Assembly (NCBI GenBank): GCA_910587055.1
Contig: CAJUKY010000005.1
Coordinates: 42,962 to 106,961, forward strand
DNA: 64,000 nt
Reading direction: 5' to 3'
Source of the DNA: Candidatus Gastranaerophilales bacterium
GTDB taxonomy: Bacteria; Cyanobacteriota; Vampirovibrionia; Gastranaerophilales; Gastranaerophilaceae
Below are positions 25,843 through 33,835 of this stretch, one piece after another. Below the pieces are notes generated by a model that was not told the origin of the DNA, made no database searches, and saw only the letters and a list, made by a program, of their open reading frames with translations. Made by a program: the position numbers and the translations under genes. Every line of letters begins with the position of its first letter. Positions within the stretch are counted from its first letter, which is position 1.

Positions 25843-26613
25843 TTAAAATCTTACGGGATACGGGCTTCCGTCACAGTTTGAATAACATACATCCCAGCTG
25901 TTTTGTGTAATTTTTGCGGCACAGGTTTTGCCGTTAGAACCGGCTGTACAATTTTCTTCAATAAATTCATCCCCTTCATTTACACCATAGGGAAGAACAG
26001 AGCCTGAAAAATAAAGACCGTAATAAAATATATCTTTCCCGACCATATTGGGTTTTTTATTGCCGTTTACATCCACCATAAATACACCGCAAAGAGCTTT
26101 CAAATCACCGCCCCAATTACAGCTGCTTCCGGTAGGTTTATCAACCGTATCATCATCGCCGCTATCGCCGCTGCCGTCATCTTCACTCAAAAATGAATTA
26201 GCATCAGTAAATGCAACAAGAGAACCGTCATTTAAAAGAACTCTTGTTTTCGCTTTAAACATACTATTTATTTCTAAATCAGAACCGTCAAGTCCTTTTA
26301 CAGCATAAGAACACTGTCTGCTCGGAGTAACTTCCCCGTTGCATATATACCCTACACTTAACCTGGGCATAATTGTATTTTGAAGGATATTTTCAATACC
26401 GGATTCCGTCTGCCATGTCCAGGTGTTTATTGTACCGCTTGTTATCGTTGAATTGTATATAGCCTGATTTAAAGTAGCTGCTGATTTTTTAAGCTGTTCA
26501 ATTGTGTGTTTTTTATTTGTCTCGTGTATCATTGTAGGAATTGTTATTGCCGCAATAACTCCTATAACAGCCAAAGTTAAAAATACCTCAACAAGTGTAA
26601 AACCTTTTTTCAT
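25843..26613 (-). CDS. Type IV prepilin-like protein
   Basis: Precursor of a type IV pilin or minor pilin. The short leader MKKG is followed by FTLVEVFLTLAVIGVIAAI, giving a prepilin peptidase site after Gly4 and the conserved Glu5. TIPTMIHE after the helix is a pattern I associate with Vampirovibrionia prepilins. The globular part holds several Cys residues (YICNGEVTPSRQCSY; CTAGSNGKTC; CYSNCDG) and an Asp/Gly-rich stretch (DDGSGDSGDDD), so disulfides and perhaps metal binding are likely. The ATG at 26613 was chosen over 26646 because it gives the canonical leader. Stand-alone gene. Confidence 0.87.
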   Translation of the reverse strand: MKKGFTLVEVFLTLAVIGVIAAITIPTMIHETNKKHTIEQLKKSAATLNQAIYNSTITSGTINTWTWQTESGIENILQNTIMPRLSVGYICNGEVTPSRQCSYAVKGLDGSDLEINSMFKAKTRVLLNDGSLVAFTDANSFLSEDDGSGDSGDDDTVDKPTGSSCNWGGDLKALCGVFMVDVNGNKKPNMVGKDIFYYGLYFSGSVLPYGVNEGDEFIEENCTAGSNGKTCAAKITQNSWDVCYSNCDGSPYPVRF

Positions 26614-26710
26614 TATCTTTAATCTCACAATTTCTAATTCTGACAAACTATAATTCTATTTAACCATATTTTTTTATATTTTAAAAGCGATTAAACGGTT
26701 GAGATATTTT

Positions 26711-27253
26711 TTAAAAATTTATATGCAATATTCTGTTTTTAGTATTTTGTTCAAAATATTTCTTGTTTTCCACAGTTTTATAAAAATTTTCTTCCAGATC
26801 GTAAATATCTGTTGAAGTTAATTTATTATTAAGGTTTTTAAGGATTTTTTCAGCCTTCCCGTACTGATTAAGATTCATTAAAATATCTATTTTTAATCTG
26901 TAGCATTCTGATAAAAATTCAGCATTGTTTATTTTTTTATTTAAAATTTCATCAACAATATCCAGAGCCTTTTTATATTCATCCAAAAGATTGTATGCTT
27001 TTGCTTCAAAGAAAAGTCCCGCAGGGTTTTCAGGGTTTATTTTATTTGCCTTTTTAAAATTTTTAAGCGCTCTTTCAATGTTTCTTTTTTCTAAAAGAAT
27101 TTCTCCTTTGAGCATAAGGCTTTTAAAATGATTTTTGCTGCTTTTAAGCGCTTTATTAATATATTTGTATGCAAGTTTTAAATTATTCTCATAATGAAAA
27201 TAATCGAAAGCAAACCTGTAATATTTTTCTGCCTCAAAATAGACAATATTCAT
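26711..27253 (-). CDS. Small cytoplasmic TPR protein
   Basis: 180 residues without a signal peptide, made of about three to four TPR units: LKLAYKYINKALKSSKNHFK (about 24-43), IERALKNFKKANKINPENP (about 58-76) and EYKKALDIVDEILNKK. It probably acts as a protein-binding adaptor; the partner is unknown. It is oriented away from nrdJ, with a 228-bp AT-rich spacer between them that contains the nrdJ promoter region. Confidence 0.75.
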   Translation of the reverse strand: MNIVYFEAEKYYRFAFDYFHYENNLKLAYKYINKALKSSKNHFKSLMLKGEILLEKRNIERALKNFKKANKINPENPAGLFFEAKAYNLLDEYKKALDIVDEILNKKINNAEFLSECYRLKIDILMNLNQYGKAEKILKNLNNKLTSTDIYDLEENFYKTVENKKYFEQNTKNRILHINF

Positions 27254-27435
27254 GTTTAATTTTTCTACCCTAAAATAATACGGTTTTTATTCTACATGTG
27301 TTTTTAATTTCGGGCATGAATATTTTCTTTGAAATGCGAAAAACCATGTGTATTAAGTTGTTTTAAGGTTTTTTAATATATTAATATTCTTTAACAAAAA
27401 TTATTAACAAAAGGGTTTTTAAAAACGGTTTTTGT

Positions 27436-27441
27436 TATAAT
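27436..27441 (+). promoter_or_regulatory. -10 box candidate for nrdJ
   Basis: TATAAT 40 nt before the GTG start of nrdJ; no convincing -35 hexamer. I looked for a cobalamin riboswitch or NrdR-type boxes in 27254-27481 and did not see one. Confidence 0.45.
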
Positions 27442-27481
27442 GTCATAAATTACTTATTTTTAAACTGGGGAGGCAAAACGA

Positions 27482-29509
27482 GTGAATACTCTGAAAGAAA
27501 ACAACGAAATTAAACTATCCGAAAACGCAAAAAAAGTATTGGAAAAAAGATATTTAAAAAGAGATATCAAAGGCAATGTAACAGAAACGCCAAAAGAGTT
27601 ATTTGAGCGCGTGGCATTTACAATTGCTGATGCCGATAAAACATTCGGGGTTGATGAATCTGAAATTCAAAAAACTAAAAAACAATTTTTTGATATGATA
27701 GCAGATGCTTATTTTATGCCAAATTCCCCTACTTTAATGAATGCAGGAAGAGAACTCGGTCAATTAAGCGCCTGTTTTGTACTCCCTGTGGAAGATAGTC
27801 TTGAAGGAATTTTTGAAACGGTTAAAAATACCGCTTTAATTCATAAATCAGGAGGCGGAACCGGTTTTTCTTTCTCAAGATTAAGACCCAAAAATGATGT
27901 AGTTCACTCAACAATGGGTGTATCTTCAGGCCCCGTAAGCTTTATGGAAGTATTTAACGCTGCAACCGAAGCCGTTAAACAGGGCGGTACAAGACGCGGC
28001 GCCAATATGGGCATTTTAAGAATAGATCACCCCGATATTTTAGAATTTATCAATTGTAAAAGCGATTTAACAAAGTTAAATAATTTTAATATATCCGTTG
28101 CCATAACAGATAAATTTATGGATGCGCTTGAACGCGATGATGATTATGAATTAATTCATCCTAATACTAAAGCTGTTGTTCAAAAATTAAAAGCAAGGGA
28201 AATCTTTAATTTAATTGTAAAAGGCGCATGGAGCTCAGGTGAGCCGGGTGTAATATTTATTGATAAAATGAATAAAGATAACCCGACACCTCTTGTTGGC
28301 GATATTGAATCTACAAACCCCTGCGGAGAAGTTCCGCTTCTTCCTTATGAAGCCTGCAACCTCGGTTCAATCAACCTTGGCAAAATGGTTGAAACTAACA
28401 GTAACGGTAATCCTTCAATTAACTGGGATAAACTTGCTGAAATTTCAAGACTTGCAATTCATTTCCTTGATAACGTTATTGTTGCAAACAATTATCCGCT
28501 TCCAAAAATTGCACAAATGGTTCAAGACAACAGAAAAATCGGCCTCGGTGTTATGGGCTGGGCTGATATGCTTATGAAAATGGGTGTTTCATATAATTCA
28601 GAAGAAGGATGTAAACTTGGCAGACAGGTAATGGAATTTATTGATTACCATTCAAAAGTTGAAAGTATTGAATTATCTAAAAAACGCGGTAAATTCAATA
28701 ACTTTGCAGGTTCTGTTTATGACAGAGGAAATTATTTGTCAGAAAAATACAAAGGAAAATCAGCAGGGCTTATTACTGATGAAATGTGGGCAGAACTCGA
28801 TACCGAAATTGCAAACTATGGTATCAGAAACGCAACCACAACATGTATCGCCCCGACAGGTACAATTTCAATGATTGCAGGAGCTTCAGGCGGTGTTGAA
28901 CCTCTATTCGGACTTGTTTTCAAAAGAAACATTATGGATAATACCGAAATGTATGAAGTAAACCCTAATTTCAAAAATTATGCAATTGAAAAAGGCATCT
29001 ATTCTGATGAACTTATGGGCGAAATTTCAAAAACAGGCTCTGTTGCTCATATCGATGGTATTGATGAAAAAACTAAAGAAATCTTTGTAACGGCGCATGA
29101 TATTTCTCCGAAATCTCACGTTATGATGCAGGCGGCATTCCAATTGCATACAGATAATGCTGTTTCAAAAACGGTGAATTTTGAAGAAGATGCAACCATG
29201 GAAGATGTGGCGGAAGCATACATTCTTGCCTATAAGAACGACTTAAAAGGCATTACCGTATACAGAAATAATTCAAGATATTCTCAGCCTATGCTTATTG
29301 AAGGCAAAAAAGATGATAAAAAGACTGAAGCTGCAGTTGAAACAAAACCCGAACAAAAAGAACACAAAGAATTAAAGATTGAAAAAACCGAAATCGATGA
29401 ACACGGGGTTGAAATAAAAACCGTTGTGTGTCCTGAATGCGGAAATTCAATTAAAATGGCGGAAGGCTGCTTCATCTGTTTAAATTGCGGCTATTCAGGC
29501 TGTTCATAA
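27482..29509 (+). CDS. nrdJ: Adenosylcobalamin-dependent (class II) ribonucleotide reductase
   Basis: Reduces ribonucleotides to deoxyribonucleotides with a radical from coenzyme B12, working with or without oxygen. Visible are SACFVLPVEDSLEGIF (first redox Cys, about 97-112), HKSGGGTGFSFSRLRP, the active-site block STNPCGEVPLLPYEACNLGS (about 277-296), APTGTISMIAGASGG, and a C-terminal zinc-ribbon tail with four CxxC-type pairs (CPECG, CFICLNCG) that serves as electron shuttle. GTG start with GGGGAGG 8 nt upstream. Followed by a strong terminator. The length of 675 is in the short class II group. Confidence 0.94.
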   Translation: MNTLKENNEIKLSENAKKVLEKRYLKRDIKGNVTETPKELFERVAFTIADADKTFGVDESEIQKTKKQFFDMIADAYFMPNSPTLMNAGRELGQLSACFVLPVEDSLEGIFETVKNTALIHKSGGGTGFSFSRLRPKNDVVHSTMGVSSGPVSFMEVFNAATEAVKQGGTRRGANMGILRIDHPDILEFINCKSDLTKLNNFNISVAITDKFMDALERDDDYELIHPNTKAVVQKLKAREIFNLIVKGAWSSGEPGVIFIDKMNKDNPTPLVGDIESTNPCGEVPLLPYEACNLGSINLGKMVETNSNGNPSINWDKLAEISRLAIHFLDNVIVANNYPLPKIAQMVQDNRKIGLGVMGWADMLMKMGVSYNSEEGCKLGRQVMEFIDYHSKVESIELSKKRGKFNNFAGSVYDRGNYLSEKYKGKSAGLITDEMWAELDTEIANYGIRNATTTCIAPTGTISMIAGASGGVEPLFGLVFKRNIMDNTEMYEVNPNFKNYAIEKGIYSDELMGEISKTGSVAHIDGIDEKTKEIFVTAHDISPKSHVMMQAAFQLHTDNAVSKTVNFEEDATMEDVAEAYILAYKNDLKGITVYRNNSRYSQPMLIEGKKDDKKTEAAVETKPEQKEHKELKIEKTEIDEHGVEIKTVVCPECGNSIKMAEGCFICLNCGYSGCS

Positions 29510-29523
29510 AAATAAAAAATTAT

Positions 29524-29555
29524 AAAAATCCCGCAAAATTGATTGCGGGATTTTT
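29524..29555. terminator. Bidirectional terminator after nrdJ
   Basis: A 12-bp perfect stem AAAAATCCCGCA / TGCGGGATTTTT with an 8-nt loop. It serves nrdJ on the plus strand and the small membrane-peptide gene on the minus strand. Confidence 0.9.
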
Positions 29556-29570
29556 AATTAAAAAATCATA

Positions 29571-29678
29571 TTATTTTTTTTCAGTTTTTGGTTTAAAATC
29601 TCCGGGTTCAAAAACCAGAATAATACAAAATGCAATTATTGACAGAGCAACTATTATGTAAGCTAAATTTTGTAACAT
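29571..29678 (-). CDS. Small single-span membrane peptide (35 residues)
   Basis: Short reading frame beginning MLQNLAYIIVALSIIAFCII, with one predicted membrane helix and a polar tail (EPGDFKPKTEKK). Its ATG overlaps the stop of the upstream gene as TAATG (29676-29680), a classic coupling arrangement, which is the main support that it is translated. It ends just before the terminator at 29524-29555. Function unknown; possibly a partner of the two-helix protein encoded just upstream. Confidence 0.6.
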   Translation of the reverse strand: MLQNLAYIIVALSIIAFCIILVFEPGDFKPKTEKK

Positions 29679-29902
29679 TAATCTTCATCCTCAAGTTTAT
29701 TTGTATAATATCTTATTTTATGTACTATAACACTCATTGATATCAGCATACCAATAAATGTCAATATTAACAACGTTGTCATTGCATTGCTTATGCTAAA
29801 GTTTTTATTAAAATACCATCCTGTAATACCATAAAGCGCGGTAACAAAGAATGTTAACAATAATTTATAATAACTGATTTTTTCTTTCAAAAAATCGTTC
29901 AT
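29678..29902 (-). CDS. Small two-helix membrane protein
   Basis: 74 residues beginning MNDFLKEKISYYK, then two hydrophobic segments (LLLTFFVTALYGITGWYF and TTLLILTFIGMLISMSVIVH) and a charged C-terminus. Family not recognised. The ATG at 29902 was chosen over the longer frame from 29977 because TATAAT ends 6 nt before it and the extra upstream residues look non-coding. Two direct AAGTCCATTAT repeats (29903-29913 and 29921-29931) flank the -10 box. It is followed by the overlapping 35-residue peptide gene. Confidence 0.6.
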   Translation of the reverse strand: MNDFLKEKISYYKLLLTFFVTALYGITGWYFNKNFSISNAMTTLLILTFIGMLISMSVIVHKIRYYTNKLEDED

Positions 29903-29908
29903 AAGTCC

Positions 29909-29914
29909 ATTATA
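29909..29914 (-). promoter_or_regulatory. -10 box TATAAT 6 nt before ATG 29902
   Basis: Exact TATAAT on the minus strand with a 6-nt gap to the ATG; no Shine-Dalgarno of normal spacing. Leaderless candidate. Confidence 0.5.
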
Positions 29915-30010
29915 CACAAAAAGTCCATTATTTGCTAATACCAAACAGGCGGATGATTTTATAAATATTTCCCGCAATATTTTTATTGTAAAATATTAAG
30001 GAGATAAAAA

Positions 30011-30172
30011 ATGGAAAAATACGTTTGCCTTTTATGCGGATATGTTTATGACCCTGAAGAAGGCGACCCTGATAACGAAATAGCAGCAGGCACACCTTTT
30101 GAAAGTTTGCCCGAAGATTATAAATGTCCCGTATGCCACGCAGGAAAAGGCCAATTTGTAAAAAAAGACTAA
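30011..30172 (+). CDS. Rubredoxin
   Basis: 53-residue iron-sulfur electron carrier for oxygen or peroxide detoxification and other anaerobic redox reactions. The two Cys pairs are YVCLLCGYVYDP (about 4-15) and YKCPVCHAGKGQF (about 37-49), giving Cys4 iron binding. The second pair reads CPVCHAGK, with His where Gly is usual. GDPDNEIAAGTPFESLPEDY is classic rubredoxin. AAGGAG lies 6 nt before the ATG. It lies 42 nt before the PLP lyase gene. Confidence 0.94.
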   Translation: MEKYVCLLCGYVYDPEEGDPDNEIAAGTPFESLPEDYKCPVCHAGKGQFVKKD

Positions 30173-30214
30173 ACAGACACGCCTTAAAAATTAAGGGGCT
30201 GAAAAGGAAGAATA

Positions 30215-31486
30215 ATGGAAGTTTTGGAAAATGATATAAAAGATGCCCGCACCATTCAGGCAAGAAAAATCGTTGAAGAGGCGGAAAATGCTGTCTTTCA
30301 TCTTTTTAAAAAAACTGATGAAATCGCAGAATATAATCAGCTAAAAGTATTAAAGGCTTTTCAAAAAAATAAAATCGGAGAAGAACATTTTTATACGGTA
30401 ACGGGCTACGGGCACGACGATCTTGGCCGCGAGGCTCTGGATAATGTTTTTAAAGATACATTTAATTGCGAAGCCGCAATTGTGCGTCCGCACTTTGTTT
30501 CGGGCACACATACCATTGCCTGTGCGCTTTTTGGCGTTTTAAGGCCAAATGACAGGCTTGTTTCAATTGCAGGCGCACCTTATGATACACTTGATGAAAT
30601 TATAGGAAAAAACGAAAACCACGAATTTTACAATTGTTCCCTCAAAGCCATGGGTGTAAAATATGATGAAATCCCGCTTTTGAATGATTTAGACGTTGAT
30701 TTTGAAGCTATCCCGAAATATATTAAACCCGATACAAAAATGGTTACAATCCAGCGTTCAAGGGGTTATAGCCTCAGAAATTCTTTAACCGTTGAAGATA
30801 TTGAAAGAATTATAAAAATTGTAAAAAGCGTAAACCCCAAAACCGTCTGCTTTGTAGATAATTGTTACGGCGAATTTACACAAAAGCTTGAACCGACGGA
30901 TGTCGGAGCGGATTTAATTGCAGGAAGCCTTATTAAAAATCCGGGCGGCGGCATAGTTGAAGCAGGCGGATACCTTGCAGGCAGAAAAGATTTAATTGAA
31001 ATGTGCGCAAGAAGGCTGACAGCACCCGGCATAGGAACGGAAGGCGGCGCAATGTTTAACCAGACGCGCGTTATGCTGCAGGGGTTTTTTATGGCTCCTG
31101 CCGTTGTTTCATACGCTGTTAAAGGGGCAATTCTTGCGGCTAAAGTGTTTGAAAATGTCGGTTTTAAAACCCATCCGCTATCAGATTGCACAAGGTGTGA
31201 TTTAATTCAAACCATAAAATTTGAAAAACAGGAGGCGCAGGAGGCTTTTTGCCGCGCATTGCAGAAATATTCACCTGTTGAAAGCTATCTGACACCAATT
31301 CCTGACGGGGTTCCCGGGTATGAAGATAAGCTTATTATGGCAGGCGGAAGCTTTATAGAAGGCTCTACGATTGAATTATCGGCTGACGGGCCCTGCCGTC
31401 CTCCTTATGCTGTTTATATGCAGGGCGGATTAAGTTATTTCCATGTAAAATTAGCTCTTATCGGTATCTTGAAAGAATTGCTTTAA
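30215..31486 (+). CDS. PLP-dependent methionine gamma-lyase-like protein (aluminium-resistance family)
   Basis: Cytoplasmic PLP enzyme of the family annotated as methionine gamma-lyase / cystathionine beta-lyase involved in aluminium resistance. It shows RPHFVSGTHTIACALFG (about 90-106), VDNCYGEF (about 215), and the PLP-lysine region AGSLIKNPGGGIVEAGGYLAG (about 234-254). SGTH and the ENHEFYN segment are also typical. The length of 423 is normal. Shine-Dalgarno GGAAG. It follows rubredoxin, and its 3' end overlaps the convergent small-protein gene by 36 nt. Substrate uncertain (a C-S lyase is likely). Confidence 0.87.
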   Translation: MEVLENDIKDARTIQARKIVEEAENAVFHLFKKTDEIAEYNQLKVLKAFQKNKIGEEHFYTVTGYGHDDLGREALDNVFKDTFNCEAAIVRPHFVSGTHTIACALFGVLRPNDRLVSIAGAPYDTLDEIIGKNENHEFYNCSLKAMGVKYDEIPLLNDLDVDFEAIPKYIKPDTKMVTIQRSRGYSLRNSLTVEDIERIIKIVKSVNPKTVCFVDNCYGEFTQKLEPTDVGADLIAGSLIKNPGGGIVEAGGYLAGRKDLIEMCARRLTAPGIGTEGGAMFNQTRVMLQGFFMAPAVVSYAVKGAILAAKVFENVGFKTHPLSDCTRCDLIQTIKFEKQEAQEAFCRALQKYSPVESYLTPIPDGVPGYEDKLIMAGGSFIEGSTIELSADGPCRPPYAVYMQGGLSYFHVKLALIGILKELL

Positions 31487-31699
31487 TATCTTTTTTATTG
31501 AACTCAAAACTTTTTCAAATTGTTTACAGTCGGTGTGAAGTTCTTTGCAAAATTTTATGCCAAGGTTTGAAAGAGCTTTTATTTCAGGATTGTTTGTAAT
31601 TCCGTGTATTTTTTCAAATAAAGCATTCAGTGCTTTTGTGCCTTCAATTTGCTCTAATATAAAATCATCTAAATTTGTATGGCTGATTTTATTTTTCAT
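31451..31699 (-). CDS. Small helical protein of XRE module 2
   Basis: 82 residues, largely helical, with no signal peptide. Homologous to the 8100 protein through ALSNLGIKFCKELHTDCKQFEK (about 41-62), sharing GIKxCKEL and the following Cys. The C-terminal helix is extended (KKILKQFFQDTDKS). It is divergent from the XRE gene at 31784. Its last 36 nt overlap the convergent lyase gene. Function unknown; see the module finding. Confidence 0.72.
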   Translation of the reverse strand: MKNKISHTNLDDFILEQIEGTKALNALFEKIHGITNNPEIKALSNLGIKFCKELHTDCKQFEKVLSSIKKILKQFFQDTDKS

Positions 31700-31745
31700 G
31701 GCTAAGACCTATTTTCTTTAATTATAGCATTTACGGTTTATTATA

Positions 31746-31770
31746 ACGTAAAGTTAACAAAATTTTACGT
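31746..31770. promoter_or_regulatory. Inverted-repeat operator candidate in module 2
   Basis: ACGTAAA (31746-31752) and TTTACGT (31764-31770) are exact inverted repeats with an 11-bp spacer. They sit just upstream of the likely -10 of the XRE gene; a related half-site TTTACGG lies at 31730-31736. Probable binding site of the module's own regulator. Confidence 0.55.
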
Positions 31771-31771
31771 A

Positions 31772-31777
31772 TAAACT
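31772..31777 (+). promoter_or_regulatory. -10 box TAAACT 6 nt before XRE ATG 31784
   Basis: TAAACT, six bases, then ATG; no Shine-Dalgarno. Leaderless candidate. Confidence 0.35.
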
Positions 31778-31783
31778 ATACGT

Positions 31784-32011
31784 ATGAATGAGGATGTATA
31801 TAAAAAACTAGCCTTAAACATTAAAAAGTATAGAAAACTGAAAGGACTAACACAAGAAAATCTTGCAGATAATATTGACATAGGTATTAATCATATGGGT
31901 AAAATTGAAATTGCATATTCAAAGCCCTCTTTTGATACAATAATAGACATTGCAAATGCTCTTGATATAAGCCTAAAAGAGCTTTTTGATTTTGATAATC
32001 CCCCTTCTTGA
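31784..32011 (+). CDS. XRE/Cro-type regulator (module 2)
   Basis: 75 residues, almost only an HTH domain: LALNIKKYRKLKGLTQENLA (about 9-28), then IDIGINHMGKIEIAYSKPS and a C-terminal LKELFDF. It strongly resembles the 49.6-kb regulator (NIKKYRKLK; the DFF or LFDF ending). It is divergent from the small helical gene, with an inverted repeat operator between them. No ribosome site; TAAACT ends 6 nt upstream. A terminator follows at 32100-32139. Confidence 0.88.
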   Translation: MNEDVYKKLALNIKKYRKLKGLTQENLADNIDIGINHMGKIEIAYSKPSFDTIIDIANALDISLKELFDFDNPPS

Positions 32012-32099
32012 AAAATATAAAAACTCGTTTATAATAAAAATATAAAGGGCAGGGATGCTGTAACATCCCATTTAAAAGCCCTATGATATTAATAGTTTG

Positions 32100-32139
32100 A
32101 GCGCTAAGATAATTAATAAAATTATTATTAGCGCTTTTT
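32100..32139 (+). terminator. Terminator after XRE module 2
   Basis: AGCGCTAA (32100-32107) pairs with TTAGCGCT (32128-32135), with further A/T pairing inside, followed by TTTT. Confidence 0.75.
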
Positions 32140-32292
32140 CACTAATTATCATTGTTTCTCACCCCCTTTCCAACTTTCATACTGCAGTTATGTTGTTTGG
32201 ACAGGGAAAGCGAGCTTTCAGGGCTTACCCGAAAATTATCTTATAATAATATCTCTGTTTTTAAATCCTTTAAAAATGGGAATTTAACCTTT

Positions 32293-32321
32293 TTGCCTGC
32301 AGAGGGGAAAATCATTATAAT
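32293..32321 (+). promoter_or_regulatory. Promoter of the FliI-type gene, leaderless geometry
   Basis: TTGCCT (32293-32298), 17-nt spacer, TATAAT (32316-32321), six bases, ATG at 32328. The only purine-rich stretch (AGAGGGG) lies about 20 nt upstream of the ATG, too far for a ribosome site. Confidence 0.6.
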
Positions 32322-32327
32322 GTTTTT

Positions 32328-33674
32328 ATGGATGAAAATATCGAATTAAAAATCCAAAATACAAAAACGCGCGCCTTAAATATTCTTGAAAACACAAAAC
32401 TTTATGAATATAAAGGGGTGGTATCAAAGCTTTTAGGGCTTACGGTGGATGTAAAGCTACCCGGGCTTAAAATCGGTGATTTATGCTATATTCAAACTTA
32501 TACGGGTGAAAAAAAAGCGGCGGAAGTTCAAGCCTTTAAGGGCGATGTTGCACAGCTTCTTTTGCTTTATGACGGCGAGGGTATAGGTCAGGGCAGCCTT
32601 GTTGAAAGCACCGGCGGGCCTATTATGCTTCCTGTGGGTGATTTTTTATTGGGGCGCCTTATAAACCCTCTCGGAGAGCCTATGGACGGGCGTCCTCTGG
32701 ATATTACAAATGCTGAATATGTTAATATAAACGGCTCCGTTCCGGATGCGTTCAGCCGTCCGATTATTAAAGATTCGCTTTCTACAGGTATCAGGGCGAT
32801 TGATTCTCTTCTTACAATGGGCACAGGACAGCGCATGGGGCTTTTTGCAGGTTCGGGAGTAGGTAAAAGTACTACTCTTGGTATGATTGCAAGAAATTCG
32901 GAAGCGGATGTAAACGTTATGGCGCTGATTGGAGAACGCGGACGTGAAGTTAAAGAATTTATGGAAGATTCTCTCGGGCCAGAGGGTATGAAAAGGTCTG
33001 TGGTAGTGTGCGCAACGGGCGACCTTCCCCCTCTAATCCGTATGAAATGCCTGCTTGCGGCAACATCGGTCTGCGAATATTTCAGAGATAAGGGCAAAAA
33101 AGTATTTTTAATGACAGATACCGTGACAAGGTGCGCTATGGCAGGGCGTGAAGTAGGACTGTCACTCGGTGAGCCGCCTACCATGAAAGGATATCCGCCT
33201 TCAATATTCAGCTGGCTCCAGCGTGCTTTGGAGCGCACGGGAAATTCTGAAAAAGGCTCTATTACGGCACTTTACACTGTTCTTATGGAAGGGGACGACA
33301 TCACAGACCCGATTGTGGATATTGTGCGCGGTATTGTAGACGGGCACATTTTCTTATCAAGAAAGGTGGCGGAGCAGAACCACTACCCCGCAATTGATAC
33401 TCTGGGGTCGATTTCAAGGCTTTTTACCACAATAACCGATAAAGAACATCAGGAAGCCGCAAGCAAAATGAGAAAAATCCTTGCACTTTACCGCGAAAAC
33501 AAGGATTTGATTGATGTCGGTATGTATCAGGCGGGTTCAAACCCGAAACTTGATATTGCAATTCAGCTGATGCCTGAAATTAACGGTTTTTTACAGCAAA
33601 AAACCACTGATATTGTTTCAATGGATACAACAATAAAAACCCTTAAAGATATGATGAGAAATGTGGATATTTAG
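32328..33674 (+). CDS. FliI/YscN-type export ATPase
   Basis: 448-residue ATPase of the flagellar/type III export family, related to F1 beta. It shows PVGDFLLGRLINPLGEPMDG (about 103-122), Walker A GLFAGSGVGKSTTLGMIAR (about 172-190), ALIGERGREVKEFMED (about 200), and the GxPxxx-type loop LGEPPTMKGYPPSIFSWL. It would energise unfolding and export of flagellar or injectisome substrates. Unusually, no other flagellar or type III gene lies within this window. The proton-driven ATP synthase is excluded by the FliI-specific N-terminal and central motifs. Confidence 0.9.
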   Translation: MDENIELKIQNTKTRALNILENTKLYEYKGVVSKLLGLTVDVKLPGLKIGDLCYIQTYTGEKKAAEVQAFKGDVAQLLLLYDGEGIGQGSLVESTGGPIMLPVGDFLLGRLINPLGEPMDGRPLDITNAEYVNINGSVPDAFSRPIIKDSLSTGIRAIDSLLTMGTGQRMGLFAGSGVGKSTTLGMIARNSEADVNVMALIGERGREVKEFMEDSLGPEGMKRSVVVCATGDLPPLIRMKCLLAATSVCEYFRDKGKKVFLMTDTVTRCAMAGREVGLSLGEPPTMKGYPPSIFSWLQRALERTGNSEKGSITALYTVLMEGDDITDPIVDIVRGIVDGHIFLSRKVAEQNHYPAIDTLGSISRLFTTITDKEHQEAASKMRKILALYRENKDLIDVGMYQAGSNPKLDIAIQLMPEINGFLQQKTTDIVSMDTTIKTLKDMMRNVDI

Positions 33675-33686
33675 ATGCTGTCAGGC

Positions 33687-33822
33687 ATTTTTACGAAGGA
33701 AAATTGTTTCGCAATAAAGGACCGTAAAAAAAATTTGCCGGATGCAGCAAAATATCAATAAATAATATAAAGCTGCAAATTTCCCGTGTCCTGTTTGCGA
33801 AACAATTTTCCTTCGTAAAAAT
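33687..33822. repeat. Hairpin element B: conserved core in perfect 26-bp arms
   Basis: The arms 33687-33712 and 33797-33822 are exact reverse complements over 26 bp (left arm begins ATTTTTACGAAGGAAAATTG). The core 33713-33796 begins AATAAAGGACCGTAAAAAA and ends TCCCGTGTCCTGTTT, as in element A at 7484-7570, while the arm sequences of A and B are unrelated. Inside, AAATTTGC...GCAGC pairs with GCTGCAAATTT. It lies between the convergent fliI-type and radA genes and may also act as a terminator. Confidence 0.8.
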
Positions 33823-33835
33823 CTTAAATTTGAAT

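Larger units (their letters stand above)
32012..32327. other. 316-bp intergenic region upstream of the FliI-type gene
   Basis: Holds nested hairpins AGGGC (32046-32050) / GCCCT (32078-32082) enclosing GGGATG / CATCCC (32052-32057 / 32064-32069), then the terminator at 32100-32139. After that come a stretch with AAAGC-GA-GCTTT near 32207-32218 and the promoter of the FliI-type gene. No convincing reading frame is present. The hairpin pair just after the XRE stop may be a 3' UTR structure. Confidence 0.55.

Noticed and set aside
27254..27481. Cobalamin riboswitch before nrdJ
   Set aside because: No B12-box-like sequence or suitable stem structure was seen, and the -10 box is only 40 nt from the start codon.
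29928..30263. Minus-strand frame of 111 codons over rubredoxin
   Set aside because: It is the antisense shadow of a clear rubredoxin gene and of the start of the lyase gene; composition is not protein-like.
32200..32245. Possible c-di-GMP or other riboswitch before the FliI-type gene
   Set aside because: ACAGGGAAAGC and GCTTTCAGGG look suggestive, but conserved cores of the known classes are not matched and the promoter lies downstream of this stretch.
32588..33238. 216-codon minus-strand frame in the FliI-type gene
   Set aside because: Antisense shadow of the Walker A region; no support.
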